Source: Bacteroidales bacterium
GTDB lineage: Bacteria > Bacteroidota > Bacteroidia > Bacteroidales > F082
Assembly (NCBI GenBank): GCA_017460915.1
Contig: JAFUAA010000044.1
Coordinates: 1-56,669, forward strand
DNA length: 56,669 bases
Direction of reading: 5' to 3'
A program made the position numbers and the translations under genes. The notes under the pieces were generated by a model. The model did no database searches. It had not been told where the DNA came from and saw only the letters and a list, made by a program, of their open reading frames with translations. Within the stretch, counting starts at the first letter, position 1. Each line of letters starts with the position of its first letter. This document shows, in pieces, positions 1-8,376 of this stretch.

Positions 1-60
1 CCTCGCGAACCTATCCCTTGGAAGGTCGCTCCCCAGCAGAGCCTTCCTCCGTTTCTGCTC
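1..60 (-). other. 5' part of an unidentified minus-strand transcript running off the left edge
   Basis: On the minus strand this stretch follows directly after a -7 promoter box (67-74). It can fold in two competing ways: AGCAGA pairs with TCTGCT, or GGAAGG pairs with CCTTCC. No start codon with a useful frame is visible before the window ends. It could be a structured leader or the beginning of a small RNA. I compared it mentally with RNase P RNA, SRP RNA and tmRNA and found no convincing match, so it is left unnamed. Confidence 0.3.
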
Positions 61-66
61 GCGCCG

Positions 67-74
67 CAAAGATA
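67..74 (-). promoter_or_regulatory. Bacteroidetes -7 promoter box (TATCTTTG)
   Basis: The minus strand reads TATCTTTG followed by CGGC, an exact match to TAnnTTTG. It points left, out of the window, toward the structured stretch at 1-60. Confidence 0.6.
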
Positions 75-153
75 CGATTTTTTGCCCTCTTTGAACTAAG
101 TCTTTTTTGATTGGTTTCTGACCTTCGTCACCAACCATTTTGGCAACATTACC

Positions 154-186
154 CAAAAAAAAAGCCGCTCAAGCGAACGGCTTTTT
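154..186 (-). terminator. Rho-independent terminator of the OmpA-like gene
   Basis: On the minus strand AAAAAGCCG and CGGCTTTTT form a stem followed by a run of T. It lies 21 bases past the stop codon of the OmpA-like gene. Confidence 0.8.
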
Positions 187-206
187 CATTGAATGAAGAT
201 GATAGG

Positions 207-1994
207 TTACTTCTTCTCAACCTTCACTTTCACTTCTCTTTGAGTGACAACCATCTTAGGCTCGAAGGTGTAGACCTCGGCGCGACGGATTTGCGGCAGG
301 ATATCCTTTTCAAGTTGAGGATAGATGGCGCACATGTCCTTGATGGCTTGTTGCTTGTTGCTGGCGTTGTTGACCGTGTTCAGGATGGCATCCTTGTCTT
401 TCAGGTTCGAGTTGGCAACCAGTTCCATGAACTTGTTCCAGTCAGGACCGTAGCCCTTGCCCGTGATTTGGACACCGTCGACCTTCTTGGCCAGATTCTT
501 CATCTGCTTGTCGGCAGCGTTGCAACGGTTGTTGGACAACTCGTTGTTGTGGCCTTCCTCACCTTCAGGCGAAGCCCAAGCTCTGATTTCAAACTTCTTG
601 ACATCGGCGTTGAGGAGATCCTTGAAGGCAGCGTCGGCTTCCTTGTTGAGTTTTCTTCTGTCGTTGATGTTGTACTTGTCCTTGTTGAAGAAATAGACGC
701 ACTTCAGGATGGCTTCGTCCGTATAGGTGGTGTCGTTCACGTAGGTGGTGGTATATTCATCATCGTGTCTGACGCCGTCGGCCAGCTTTTCAGTGGCGCC
801 ACGGGTGAAGTAGGTGTTGTTCACGATTTCCTCTTGGGTGGGATAGATGGTGCCATCATAGACATAGAACATCGGGTCGCCCATGAGTTGGCAGTTGGCC
901 ATTTCCTCTTGGTAAGGCATGCAGTAGTGCTTGGTGAACTCGCCGCCTTCCTTGTAGTTGACGCGGAAGTCGCCTTCGCCCTTGACCTTTTCACCAACGA
1001 AAGTGATAGGTTCGATGTCGATTTGGCCGCCTTCGTAGGCAAGATAAGGCTTCAGGTTCATGACGGCTTGCTTCTCGAAGTATTCGCTAGGGATGGTGGT
1101 GATCACGTCGAAGCAAACGTTGCCGTTTTCGTCAGCAACCAACGGGTCGGGATTCACACGGTAGGTGATTTTCTTCGACTCGCGGGCCATCTTCTCGATG
1201 TCGCAAGGGTTGTTGAACTTGTAGCGCAGACCCAGGTTGAACTGGCTGTACATATCCTTGTCGTTGATGATGTGCTTCTCTTCGTCGGAAGCAATCTTCA
1301 TCACTTGGTCGAGGTTGTCCTTACCCGTGAAGAGGTAGGTGTAGTCCAAGAAGAGGTCGAACTTGGGAGCCAAGTTGAAGGTGATTTCCATACCAGCGGG
1401 AACAGTGAAAGTGAGGTCGCGGCTGTCTTTGGCTTCGGCCAGAGCGGGGGTCTCAGCTTCGTCGCTGGTGTTCAGTTGGCTGACGGCACCAGCTTGATAG
1501 TACACGCCACCAATACCGATGTGAGGCACCAGGTTGATGACTCTTCTCGGGTTGTACTTGAACATGTTGAAGAGGTTGAAGGTCAGGTTCAGGTTGCCTT
1601 CAATGTAGTTGGACTTGTCTAAGCCTAAGTCGTAGAAAGTGCCATTGAGACCATTTTCGAAGACGAGAGCTTGTTCGTGTTTGTGACCCGAGAGGAGGCC
1701 GTAGCCACCTTTGAGGTTCAGGCCGATGACTTTACCGAATTGGTAACCAACACCGAAGTGGGCATTCCAATTCTTGAGGGCGATGTCCTTGTAGTGATTG
1801 AAATCACCAAAGACCCAGCCTTCATAGTTGGCCAAATCGCCGTGGTTGATCGAAAGACCGCCATCAGCTTGGATGTACCAATACCTTTCAACTGGCTTTG
1901 TTTGTTTCTTGCCTTCCTGAGCATACATGCTGAACGGAAGGATAGCCATGACGACGAGCATCAACAGCTTTGAAATTGTCAAATTTTTCTTCAT
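207..1994 (-). CDS. OmpA-family outer membrane protein (beta-barrel plus peptidoglycan-binding OmpA domain)
   Basis: A 595-residue protein. A signal peptide covers residues 1-25 (MKKNLT start, cleavage after MYAQ). A beta-barrel-like region of alternating residues with several G-x-G-Y strands follows (about 35-262), then a linker of about 165 residues. An OmpA-type C-terminal domain spans about 428-530, seen as YFFNKDKYNI, then FEIRAWASPEGEE and the N-x-x-LSxxR element that contacts peptidoglycan. By family it is an abundant porin-like protein tying the outer membrane to the cell wall. It has its own -7 box at 2078-2085 and a strong terminator, so it is monocistronic. The extended linker is longer than in E. 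coli OmpA but usual for Bacteroidales relatives. No gene name is assigned because several paralogs normally exist. Confidence 0.88.
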   Translation of the reverse strand: MKKNLTISKLLMLVVMAILPFSMYAQEGKKQTKPVERYWYIQADGGLSINHGDLANYEGWVFGDFNHYKDIALKNWNAHFGVGYQFGKVIGLNLKGGYGLLSGHKHEQALVFENGLNGTFYDLGLDKSNYIEGNLNLTFNLFNMFKYNPRRVINLVPHIGIGGVYYQAGAVSQLNTSDEAETPALAEAKDSRDLTFTVPAGMEITFNLAPKFDLFLDYTYLFTGKDNLDQVMKIASDEEKHIINDKDMYSQFNLGLRYKFNNPCDIEKMARESKKITYRVNPDPLVADENGNVCFDVITTIPSEYFEKQAVMNLKPYLAYEGGQIDIEPITFVGEKVKGEGDFRVNYKEGGEFTKHYCMPYQEEMANCQLMGDPMFYVYDGTIYPTQEEIVNNTYFTRGATEKLADGVRHDDEYTTTYVNDTTYTDEAILKCVYFFNKDKYNINDRRKLNKEADAAFKDLLNADVKKFEIRAWASPEGEEGHNNELSNNRCNAADKQMKNLAKKVDGVQITGKGYGPDWNKFMELVANSNLKDKDAILNTVNNASNKQQAIKDMCAIYPQLEKDILPQIRRAEVYTFEPKMVVTQREVKVKVEKK

Positions 1995-2077
1995 AACGCA
2001 ATTGTGTTAGGTTTGTAATGATTTTAATTTAGTGATTTTCTTATTTCTTTTTTCTCTATTGTATTCCAATTAGCCAA

Positions 2078-2085
2078 CAAAAGTA
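2078..2085 (-). promoter_or_regulatory. -7 promoter box (TACTTTTG) for the OmpA-like gene
   Basis: Exact TAnnTTTG match on the minus strand, leaving a 5' leader of roughly 75 bases before the ATG at 1994. The leader is AT-rich. Confidence 0.6.
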
Positions 2086-2148
2086 GGAAATTATTCGATT
2101 GCCAAAGCAAAAAGAAGAAATTTTTTGTGTTTTTTTCGTGTTTTTTGC

Positions 2149-2170
2149 AAAAAAAGGCTGTAAATCAGCC
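2149..2170 (-). terminator. Terminator overlapping the stop codon of the RNA methyltransferase gene
   Basis: On the minus strand GGCTG-ATTTA-CAGCC is followed by seven T. The stop codon (2167-2165) lies inside the hairpin. Confidence 0.7.
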
Positions 2171-2704
2171 AAATTTTTGACTTAAATTCAACTTTTTGAA
2201 GGCTTCCCACATCACAATGCCTGCGCAGACCGACACGTTCAGCGAATGCTTGGTGCCTTCTTGCGGCAACTCGATGGCGCCGTCGCAATAGGGAAGGGCC
2301 TCTTCGCAGACGCCTTCCACTTCGTTGCCCAAGATGTAAGCCGTGCGTGGCTCAAAACCGAAATCCTGCAAAGCGACGCTGCTTTCCACCTGCTCCACGG
2401 CGAAAATCCGATAGCCTTCATTAATTAATGCTTGACAGGCGGCTTCGGTGGTGCCGAAATAGCGCCATTTCACGGTTTCGTCGGCACCGAGGGCGGTCTT
2501 GTGGATTTCGCGATGGGGCGGACAGGCCGTGATGCCGCACAGATAAAGCGCTTCGATGCGGAAAGCGTCGGCGGTACGGAAGAACGCACCCACGTTGCTC
2601 AACGAACGGACGTTGTCGAGTATTAATATAATAGGTGTTTTCTCGGCCTGCTCGAAATTGGCCTTCGAAATGCGGTTCAGTTCCTCGTTTCTCAGTTTGC
2701 GCAT
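2165..2704 (-). CDS. TrmH/SpoU-family RNA 2'-O-ribose methyltransferase
   Basis: A 179-residue SPOUT methyltransferase from ATG 2704; an in-frame upstream ATG at 2761 lies above the promoter-like box and is less likely. The three SpoU motifs are present: NVRSLSNVGAFFRTADAF (motif 1), AYILGNEVEGV (motif 2) and IELPQEGTKHSLNVSVCAGIVMWE (motif 3, given in part). The deep trefoil knot would bind S-adenosylmethionine. The protein lacks the N-terminal substrate-binding domain of RlmB-type enzymes, so it is a minimal SpoU protein; the target (tRNA Gm18 or an rRNA site) cannot be told from sequence. Its start is about 130 bases from the divergent mutS start. A near-consensus box TTACTTTG is at 2723-2730. 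Confidence 0.88.
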   Translation of the reverse strand: MRKLRNEELNRISKANFEQAEKTPIILILDNVRSLSNVGAFFRTADAFRIEALYLCGITACPPHREIHKTALGADETVKWRYFGTTEAACQALINEGYRIFAVEQVESSVALQDFGFEPRTAYILGNEVEGVCEEALPYCDGAIELPQEGTKHSLNVSVCAGIVMWEAFKKLNLSQKFG

Positions 2705-2804
2705 ACGTTTTTTATTTGGCCGCAAAGTAAGTGAAAAAAGGGATTGTCGCGGCACGGACACGGATTTTTTTGGCCAAACGCGCCGATTGTTTCAAACAAA
2801 ACGC

Positions 2805-2812
2805 TAATTTTG
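2805..2812 (+). promoter_or_regulatory. -7 promoter box (TAATTTTG) for mutS
   Basis: Exact TAnnTTTG match 20 bases before the chosen mutS ATG at 2832. Confidence 0.65.
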
Positions 2813-2831
2813 TACCCTTATTTTGAGACTT

Positions 2832-5435
2832 ATGGCAGGAAAAGCGATAGAAACCCCGTTGATGAAGCAGTATTATTCGTTCAAGGCGAAATACCCTGAC
2901 GCGATGCTGCTGTTTCGGGTGGGCGATTTTTACGAGACTTACGGCGAGGATGCGGTGAAATCCTCTGAGATTCTGGGCATTGTGCTCACCAAGCGCTCCA
3001 GCGCTATGCCTGACTCGGTCGAGTTGGCGGGATTTCCGCACCATGCCTTGGATACCTATCTGCCGAAGTTGGTCCGCGCTGGACTGAAAGTGGCTGTATG
3101 TGAGCAACTTGAAGATCCAAAACTGACCAAAAAACTGGTGAAACGCGGCGTCATCGAGTTGGTGACACCTGGCGTGACCTATAACGACAGCGTGCTGGAG
3201 CAAAAGGAGAACAATTTCTTGGCTTCGGTGCACCTCGAGAAGGAGATTTCGGGCGTGGCTTTCTTGGATGTCTCGACGGGCGAGTTTTACCTCACGCAAG
3301 GCTCTAATGAATACATCGACAAACTGTTGCAGAGCTTCAATCCGTCTGAAGTTTTGGTGCAACGTAACAAGCGCAAGGACTTCATCGACTTGTTCAGCGC
3401 GAAGTATTACCTCACTGTTTTCGACGACTGGGTGTTCACCGACGACTACGCCAACGAGGTCCTGAACAAACATTTCCACACGGTTTCGCTGAAAGGCTTC
3501 GGCGTCGGCGATTTTCCGAAGGGCATCGTGGCGGCGGGCGCTGCCATCCATTATCTCATTGAGACGCAACACGATAAAATCAACCATATCACTTCCTTGT
3601 CGCGCATCGACCAAGGGCAATATGTGTGGCTCGACAAGTTCACCATACGCAACTTGGAGCTGCTGCATACGGCCAACGTGAACGCCAAGACCTTGATTGA
3701 TGTCATTGACAAGACGGTCTCGCCGATGGGTGGTCGACTGATGCGCCGTTGGCTGAGCCTGCCGCTGAAGAACAAGGAGCAAATCGAGGCGCGCTATGAG
3801 GTGGTGCGCTATTTCTTCGAGAACCGCGACCAGATTTCCAAGTTCCAAGATGCCATTCGCGCAGTGGGCGATTTGGAACGATTAATATCTAAGGTGTCGC
3901 TGGCGCGTGTCAATCCGCGTGAACTGCTACAGGTGGGGCGCGCTTTGGATCAAATCGAAGTCTTGAAAAAGGCTTGCGAAGCCAGTCAACATCCTGCTTT
4001 GCAACGCTTTGCCGAGCAGTTCAACCCTTGCGTCTCCATCCGCGAGCGTATCAAGAAAGATCTGAACCCCGATGCACCCGCCTTGCTCTCGAAAGGCAAC
4101 TACATCGCCGATGGCGTGGATGCCGAACTCGACGACCTGCGCAATCTGTCGCGCTCGGGCAAGGAATACCTGATGGGCATCCAACGTCGCGAGTTGGAAC
4201 GCACAGGCATCAGTTCGTTGAAGGTGGGCTACAACAATGTGTTCGGCTATTACCTCGAAGTGACCAACTCGCACAAGGACAAGGTGCCACCCGAGTGGAT
4301 CCGCAAGCAGACCTTGACCAACGCCGAGCGTTACATCACCGAAGAGCTGAAGGAATACGAGCAGAAAATCCTTGGCGCGGAGGAGAAAATCGCCATCATC
4401 GAGCAACGGGTTTACAACGAATTGGTCACTGCCGTGACCGAGTTCGTGGAGCCGATTCAGGTGAACGCTTCCTTGGTGGCCCGCATCGATTGCCTCGTGA
4501 GTTTTGCCGACATTTCGCTGAAGAACAACTATGTGCAGCCTGTCATCGACGACTCGTTTGTGCTCGACATCAAGGACGGTCGTCACCCCGTCATCGAGCA
4601 GATGATGCCCGTGGGCGAGAGTTACATCGCCAACGATGTCTATCTCGACACCGACAAGCAACAGATCATCATCATCACGGGCCCCAATATGTCGGGTAAG
4701 TCGGCCCTGCTGCGCCAAACCGCCTTGATTGTGCTGATGGCGCAAATGGGGTGCTTCGTGCCAGCGGCTTCGGCGCGTATCGGACTGGTGGACAAGATTT
4801 TCACCCGCGTAGGAGCCTCTGACAATATCTCGTCGGGCGAGTCCACTTTCATGGTGGAGATGAACGAGACGGCGAGCATATTAAATAATGTGTCGTCGCG
4901 GAGCCTCGTGTTGCTCGACGAAATCGGGCGCGGCACCAGCACCTACGACGGCATCAGCATCGCTTGGGCCATCACCGAGTTCCTCCACGACCACCCCGTG
5001 AGTCGCGCCAAGGTGATGTTTGCCACGCACTACCACGAGCTGAACGAGATGGAAGACTCGTTTGCCCGAATCAAGAACTACCACGTTTCGGTGAAAGAGG
5101 TCGGCAACAAGGTGGTCTTCCTGCGCAAGTTGAAGAAAGGCGGCAGTGCCCATAGCTTCGGTATCCATGTGGCGGAGATGGCCGGTATGCCGCGCAAGGT
5201 GGTGGACCGTGCCACGGCCCTGCTCTCGGTGCTCGAGAAATCGCACACGAGTGAGGATGTGGAGAAGGCCGCCGTCAAGAAGCAGGATGATGCCATGCAG
5301 TTGAGTTTCATCCAGTTGGACGACCCGCTACTGCTGCAAATCAAAGAAGACATCTTGAATACCAACATCGACACTTTGACGCCCGTTGAGGCCTTGATGA
5401 AGTTGAATGAAATCAAGAAATTATTGAATCATTAA
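2832..5435 (+). CDS. mutS: DNA mismatch repair protein MutS
   Basis: An 867-residue MutS1, full length for the family. The mismatch-binding domain begins near the N terminus, with the phenylalanine wedge motif in [15 protein letters not shown] (Phe-x-Glu in FYE). Connector, lever and clamp regions follow ([27 protein letters not shown]). The ABC-type ATPase has Walker [14 protein letters not shown], the signature region [13 protein letters not shown], and Walker [17 protein letters not shown] with the following ATHYHEL switch. It recognises base mismatches and small loops and recruits MutL. ATG 2832 (MAGKAIETP) is chosen over an in-frame TTG at 2823 because of promoter spacing and family N termini. 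The gene is divergent from the RNA methyltransferase. Confidence 0.97.
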   Translation: MAGKAIETPLMKQYYSFKAKYPDAMLLFRVGDFYETYGEDAVKSSEILGIVLTKRSSAMPDSVELAGFPHHALDTYLPKLVRAGLKVAVCEQLEDPKLTKKLVKRGVIELVTPGVTYNDSVLEQKENNFLASVHLEKEISGVAFLDVSTGEFYLTQGSNEYIDKLLQSFNPSEVLVQRNKRKDFIDLFSAKYYLTVFDDWVFTDDYANEVLNKHFHTVSLKGFGVGDFPKGIVAAGAAIHYLIETQHDKINHITSLSRIDQGQYVWLDKFTIRNLELLHTANVNAKTLIDVIDKTVSPMGGRLMRRWLSLPLKNKEQIEARYEVVRYFFENRDQISKFQDAIRAVGDLERLISKVSLARVNPRELLQVGRALDQIEVLKKACEASQHPALQRFAEQFNPCVSIRERIKKDLNPDAPALLSKGNYIADGVDAELDDLRNLSRSGKEYLMGIQRRELERTGISSLKVGYNNVFGYYLEVTNSHKDKVPPEWIRKQTLTNAERYITEELKEYEQKILGAEEKIAIIEQRVYNELVTAVTEFVEPIQVNASLVARIDCLVSFADISLKNNYVQPVIDDSFVLDIKDGRHPVIEQMMPVGESYIANDVYLDTDKQQIIIITGPNMSGKSALLRQTALIVLMAQMGCFVPAASARIGLVDKIFTRVGASDNISSGESTFMVEMNETASILNNVSSRSLVLLDEIGRGTSTYDGISIAWAITEFLHDHPVSRAKVMFATHYHELNEMEDSFARIKNYHVSVKEVGNKVVFLRKLKKGGSAHSFGIHVAEMAGMPRKVVDRATALLSVLEKSHTSEDVEKAAVKKQDDAMQLSFIQLDDPLLLQIKEDILNTNIDTLTPVEALMKLNEIKKLLNH

Positions 5436-5465
5436 CAATTCATAATCAGTATATTATGGGTATTG

Positions 5466-5482
5466 CGAGAAAAATTTTCTCG
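5466..5482 (+). terminator. Weak palindromic hairpin after mutS
   Basis: CGAGAAAA-A-TTTTCTCG is a perfect 8-base inverted repeat 31 bases after the mutS stop. There is no long T run, so a terminator role is only possible. Confidence 0.3.
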
Positions 5483-5510
5483 AAAATGCTTGCGGTATTG
5501 AAAAAAGTTG

Positions 5511-5518
5511 TACTTTTG
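5511..5518 (+). promoter_or_regulatory. -7 promoter box (TACTTTTG) for the tRNA cluster
   Basis: Exact TAnnTTTG match 15 bases before the first tRNA, with TTG about 20 bases upstream in the position of the -33 element. Confidence 0.65.
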
Positions 5519-5533
5519 CACCGCAATTCGCAA

Positions 5534-5609
<76 letters not shown>

Positions 5610-5698
5610 AGGCGGGATTCTTGGAACAGCGAGAGCAGAAGCAAAGTTCACTTTGATTATGCCGAGTCGTGAACAAGAATGCCGACTGCTAAAAGTAA

Positions 5699-5774
<76 letters not shown>

Positions 5775-5819
5775 GAAGGTCCCGAGTCAAATCGGGATTT
5801 TTTGTAAGTGAACCAAAGA

Positions 5820-5904
5820 GCCTGAGTGGTGGAATTGGTAGACACGAGGGACTTAAAATCCCTTGCCCTTTAAAGGCGTGCCGGTTCGAGCCCGGCCTCG
5901 GGTA
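5820..5904 (+). tRNA. tRNA-Leu (anticodon TAA)
   Basis: A class II tRNA with a long variable arm (TTGCCCTTTAAAGGCGTG). The anticodon stem-loop is AGGGA-CTTAAAA-TCCCT, giving TAA. The T arm is GCCGGTTCGAGCCCGGC. The acceptor stem pairs GCCTGAG with CTCGGGT, including a terminal G-T and an internal T-G wobble. CCA is not encoded after discriminator A, unlike the two glycine tRNAs upstream. Confidence 0.93.
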
Positions 5905-5909
5905 CGGCG

Positions 5910-5942
5910 AAAAGCTTCATCAAATTTGATGAGGCTTTTTTG
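5910..5942 (+). terminator. Terminator of the tRNA cluster
   Basis: AAAAGCTTCATCAAATTTGATGAGGCTTTTTT forms a long stem (one mismatch) ending in six T. Confidence 0.8.
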
Positions 5943-5963
5943 TTTGGTTGGCGAAAAAAACTC

Positions 5964-5971
5964 TACCTTTG
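5964..5971 (+). promoter_or_regulatory. -7 promoter box (TACCTTTG) for the YitT-family gene
   Basis: Exact TAnnTTTG match 21 bases before ATG 5993; it supports that ATG over the in-frame ATG at 5948, which lies upstream of the box. Confidence 0.6.
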
Positions 5972-5992
5972 CCCCAACAAATCCATTCGAAA

Positions 5993-6889
5993 ATGAAATC
6001 CTCCAAAAAATCCATCCTATCCGAGGTGAAGCGTTACGTCATCATCACTTTTGCGTTGTTTATCATGTGTTTGGGATGGACGGCCTTCCTCATCCCTAAC
6101 CACTTGATGGGCGGTGGTGTGAATGGCATTGCGGCCTTGATTTACTGGGGTACCGACGGTGCCATTTCCACAGGTATCAGCGTCTTCGTTATCAATGCGG
6201 TGCTGCTGCTCGTTGCCTTGAAAATCATTGGCTTCGGCTTCGGCATCAAGACCGCCTATTCCATCGTGATGGCTTCGGTGTTCATGTCGGTGCTACAGCA
6301 TTTCATCACCGACCCAATCATGGCGGGAGAGATGCAGCCTTTCGTCAGCGACCATTTTCTGGCGGCCGTCCTCGGAGGCGGCTTGGCGGGAATGAGCATC
6401 GGTTTGGCTTTTACCCAAGGGGGCAGCACGGGTGGCACAGACATTGTGGCCATGATGGTGTGCAAATATGTCAACATCTCGCAGGGGCGTGTCCTGCTTA
6501 TCAGCAATCTCCTCATCCTGGCTTGCGGCTTCATCGTGGGTAGCACGATTGAGGATTTCATTTACAGTTGCGTTGTCTTGGGCGTGAACAGCTATTGTGT
6601 CGATTTGGTGTTGACGGGCAACAAGCAAACCGTGCAGGCGTTCATCTTCACTGCCGAGCCCGACAAGGTGGCCGAACGCATCGCCAATGAGATGCAGCGT
6701 GGCGTCACCTTGATTAACGGCACGGGCTGGTACACCAAGCACGAAGGCCCCATCCTGATGGTGGTGGCGCACAAGCGCGAATCGCAGCAGATTCTGCGCA
6801 TCGTGAAGGACGAAGACCCGAAGGCTTTCATGACGATGAATACCGTGATGGGAGCCTACGGCAAGGGGTTTGAACAGATTAGGAAATGA
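5993..6889 (+). CDS. YitT family inner-membrane protein with C-terminal DUF2179 domain
   Basis: A 298-residue membrane protein from ATG 5993. Five to six hydrophobic segments occupy about residues 10-195, with the family's typical FLIPNHLMGGGVNGIAALIY near the first helix and a glycine-rich FTQGGSTGGTDIVAM stretch. The last 85 residues are a soluble DUF2179 domain (QAFIFTAEPDKVAERI, then RGVTLINGTGWYTKHEGPIL). The family is widespread and its transport substrate is not established. A promoter box lies 21 bases upstream. It is transcribed toward the convergent cysteine-protease gene and separated from it by a bidirectional hairpin. Confidence 0.87.
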   Translation: MKSSKKSILSEVKRYVIITFALFIMCLGWTAFLIPNHLMGGGVNGIAALIYWGTDGAISTGISVFVINAVLLLVALKIIGFGFGIKTAYSIVMASVFMSVLQHFITDPIMAGEMQPFVSDHFLAAVLGGGLAGMSIGLAFTQGGSTGGTDIVAMMVCKYVNISQGRVLLISNLLILACGFIVGSTIEDFIYSCVVLGVNSYCVDLVLTGNKQTVQAFIFTAEPDKVAERIANEMQRGVTLINGTGWYTKHEGPILMVVAHKRESQQILRIVKDEDPKAFMTMNTVMGAYGKGFEQIRK

Positions 6890-6890
6890 C

Positions 6891-6983
6891 TATGGCCTAT
6901 GACCTATGGCTCGCTTCACCAAAATGTTCTGATTTCACACTTTGGGTAAAGCAAGCCATTGGTTATAGGCCATAAGCCATAGT
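6891..6983. repeat. Imperfect inverted repeat between convergent genes
   Basis: CTATGGCCTATGACC near 6891 pairs with GGTTATAGGCCATAAGCCATAG near 6960. Each arm also contains short internal repeats of CTATGGC. It looks like a dispersed palindromic element in the space between convergent genes. Confidence 0.5.
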
Positions 6984-7022
6984 AAAAAAGGGAAAGCCTT
7001 TCGCAAAGCTCTCCCTTTTTTG
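6984..7022. terminator. Bidirectional terminator
   Basis: AAAAAAGGGAAAGC pairs with GCTCTCCCTTTTTT around the loop CTTTCGCAAA. It has T runs on both strands and serves the YitT gene and the convergent protease gene. Confidence 0.75.
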
Positions 7023-7039
7023 TTCTTAAAAACTAATGA

Positions 7040-8269
7040 TTACTTGATACCAAGTTTCTTGGCAATGTCCTTCGGCAGGGCGTCCTTGTGCACCACAATG
7101 TTCATGGTCTTATAGCGCACGAAAGCCTTGCTGACGTACCAAATACCGTTGTATTGGCCAGCGTCGCCCCAGCTGTTCTTCACCATGAAGTATTCATTGC
7201 CGATTTGGTCCTTGGCGGTGCCGTAGATGAGCATGCCGTGGTCGTCGCCTGTCTCATAGTTGTCGTAGGCGATTTGGCGTTCCTTTTGGGTGACCCACTT
7301 CTGCGGGGTGGGGCTGCTTTGGGCTTCTTTCTTACGGTCGGCGGCGCTCATGCCCAGCCAGTGGGCCATGTCGCTACCTTGCAGGTCGCGGCTCTTGGCT
7401 TCGAGGTCGGGGAGGACGGCCACACCAGCCATCTTGCCACGGAGCCAGCCAGCTTCGCTGACGTCGCTGCCCCAAGCAATCGGGTAGCCTTTTTCGATGG
7501 CGTTGTCCATCACCTGCATCAGTTCGTCGATGGGGAGGTTCATGGCTTGACCCCACCGCCAGTTGTCCTGTACTTCGATGACGAAGGGCTCGTAGAACGG
7601 ATGGTGCGTGAACGAGGTCAGGTTGACATAGTCGTCCATGTTGAGACCCGTGGATTGGGCGAAGGTCATGGGCGTGTACTTCTTGCCGTTGTAGGTGAAC
7701 TCGGTCGGGGGAACGCCAAGGTAAGCATCATAGATGCCAGCCAGACCTTTCTTCCAAAGGGCGTTGCCGTCCTTGTCCATCTGGATTTTGCGGCTCTTGA
7801 TGACACCGGCAACATACGGGTCGGTGACAGCGGAGAGCTCGGAGAAGTTCGATAGCGAGTCGCCGTGCATGGCGCCAGCGGGCATTTCGCAGTCGGGGAC
7901 GAGGCCGTAATGCTTGATGGCATACAACACATCGCCGAACGATCCACCTTGCGAGAACGACACGTCGCCGTGGGTGCGGACGGCAGCCTCGGCACGGTCG
8001 AGGTAGGTCTTGTAGACGATGAACATCTCGGAGAAGTCATACTCGGGCTTGCCCATACGGAGCAGTTCGGCCTCAAAGAAAGCTAGCGAGCTGTAGCACC
8101 AGCAGGTACCGGCTTGGTTTTGGTCTTTGACTGAAGTGATAGGGAGTTCCTTCACCGTCGTGAATTTGAAGCCTTCTTCGTCTTTGGCTTCTTCCTTAGC
8201 CTGAGGCTGGGCAACGACGCTGACGCTGAGCATCAAAGCGGTTGCGGTAAGTAAATGTTTGAATTTCAT
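7040..8269 (-). CDS. Secreted C1B-type (bleomycin hydrolase-like) papain-fold peptidase, paralog B
   Basis: A 409-residue protein with a signal peptide (residues 1-20, cleavage near VVAQ). It shows the complete papain triad: oxyanion Gln52 and nucleophile Cys56 in QNQAGTCWCYS, His344 in GDDHGMLIYG, and Asn365 in VKNSWGDAG. The insert layout matches bacterial PepC/bleomycin hydrolase relatives, but those are cytosolic hexameric aminopeptidases while this one is exported, so it probably works on peptides in the periplasm or outside the cell. It is a diverged paralog of the next gene upstream (8377-9513). It has its own -7 box at 8356-8363 and an 86-base leader, so it can be expressed separately from the C10/C1B pair. 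Confidence 0.88.
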   Translation of the reverse strand: MKFKHLLTATALMLSVSVVAQPQAKEEAKDEEGFKFTTVKELPITSVKDQNQAGTCWCYSSLAFFEAELLRMGKPEYDFSEMFIVYKTYLDRAEAAVRTHGDVSFSQGGSFGDVLYAIKHYGLVPDCEMPAGAMHGDSLSNFSELSAVTDPYVAGVIKSRKIQMDKDGNALWKKGLAGIYDAYLGVPPTEFTYNGKKYTPMTFAQSTGLNMDDYVNLTSFTHHPFYEPFVIEVQDNWRWGQAMNLPIDELMQVMDNAIEKGYPIAWGSDVSEAGWLRGKMAGVAVLPDLEAKSRDLQGSDMAHWLGMSAADRKKEAQSSPTPQKWVTQKERQIAYDNYETGDDHGMLIYGTAKDQIGNEYFMVKNSWGDAGQYNGIWYVSKAFVRYKTMNIVVHKDALPKDIAKKLGIK

Positions 8270-8355
8270 AATGTTGATTTGTTTATTGTTGATTTGTTTG
8301 ATTGTCCTTTGTATAGATGCAATGCTCGCGTTTCAAAAATGCGTCTATTTCGCTG

Positions 8356-8363
8356 CAAAGGTA
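8356..8363 (-). promoter_or_regulatory. -7 promoter box (TACCTTTG) for C1B paralog B
   Basis: Exact TAnnTTTG match on the minus strand, followed by CAGCG, 87 bases ahead of the ATG at 8269. Confidence 0.6.
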
Positions 8364-8376
8364 GGGAATTTTTGAA

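Noticed and set aside
1-60. Left-edge RNA as RNase P, SRP RNA or tmRNA
   Set aside because: Conserved core sequences of those RNAs were not found in the visible 60 bases.
111-1622. Long plus-strand open frame opposite the OmpA-like gene (503 codons)
   Set aside because: It is an antisense shadow: no signal, no family motifs, low-complexity valine/histidine-rich translation, while the minus strand encodes a clear OmpA protein with promoter and terminator.
5610-5698. Extra tRNA or small gene between the two glycine tRNAs
   Set aside because: The spacer has no cloverleaf and no coding frame of note; it is simple intergenic sequence.
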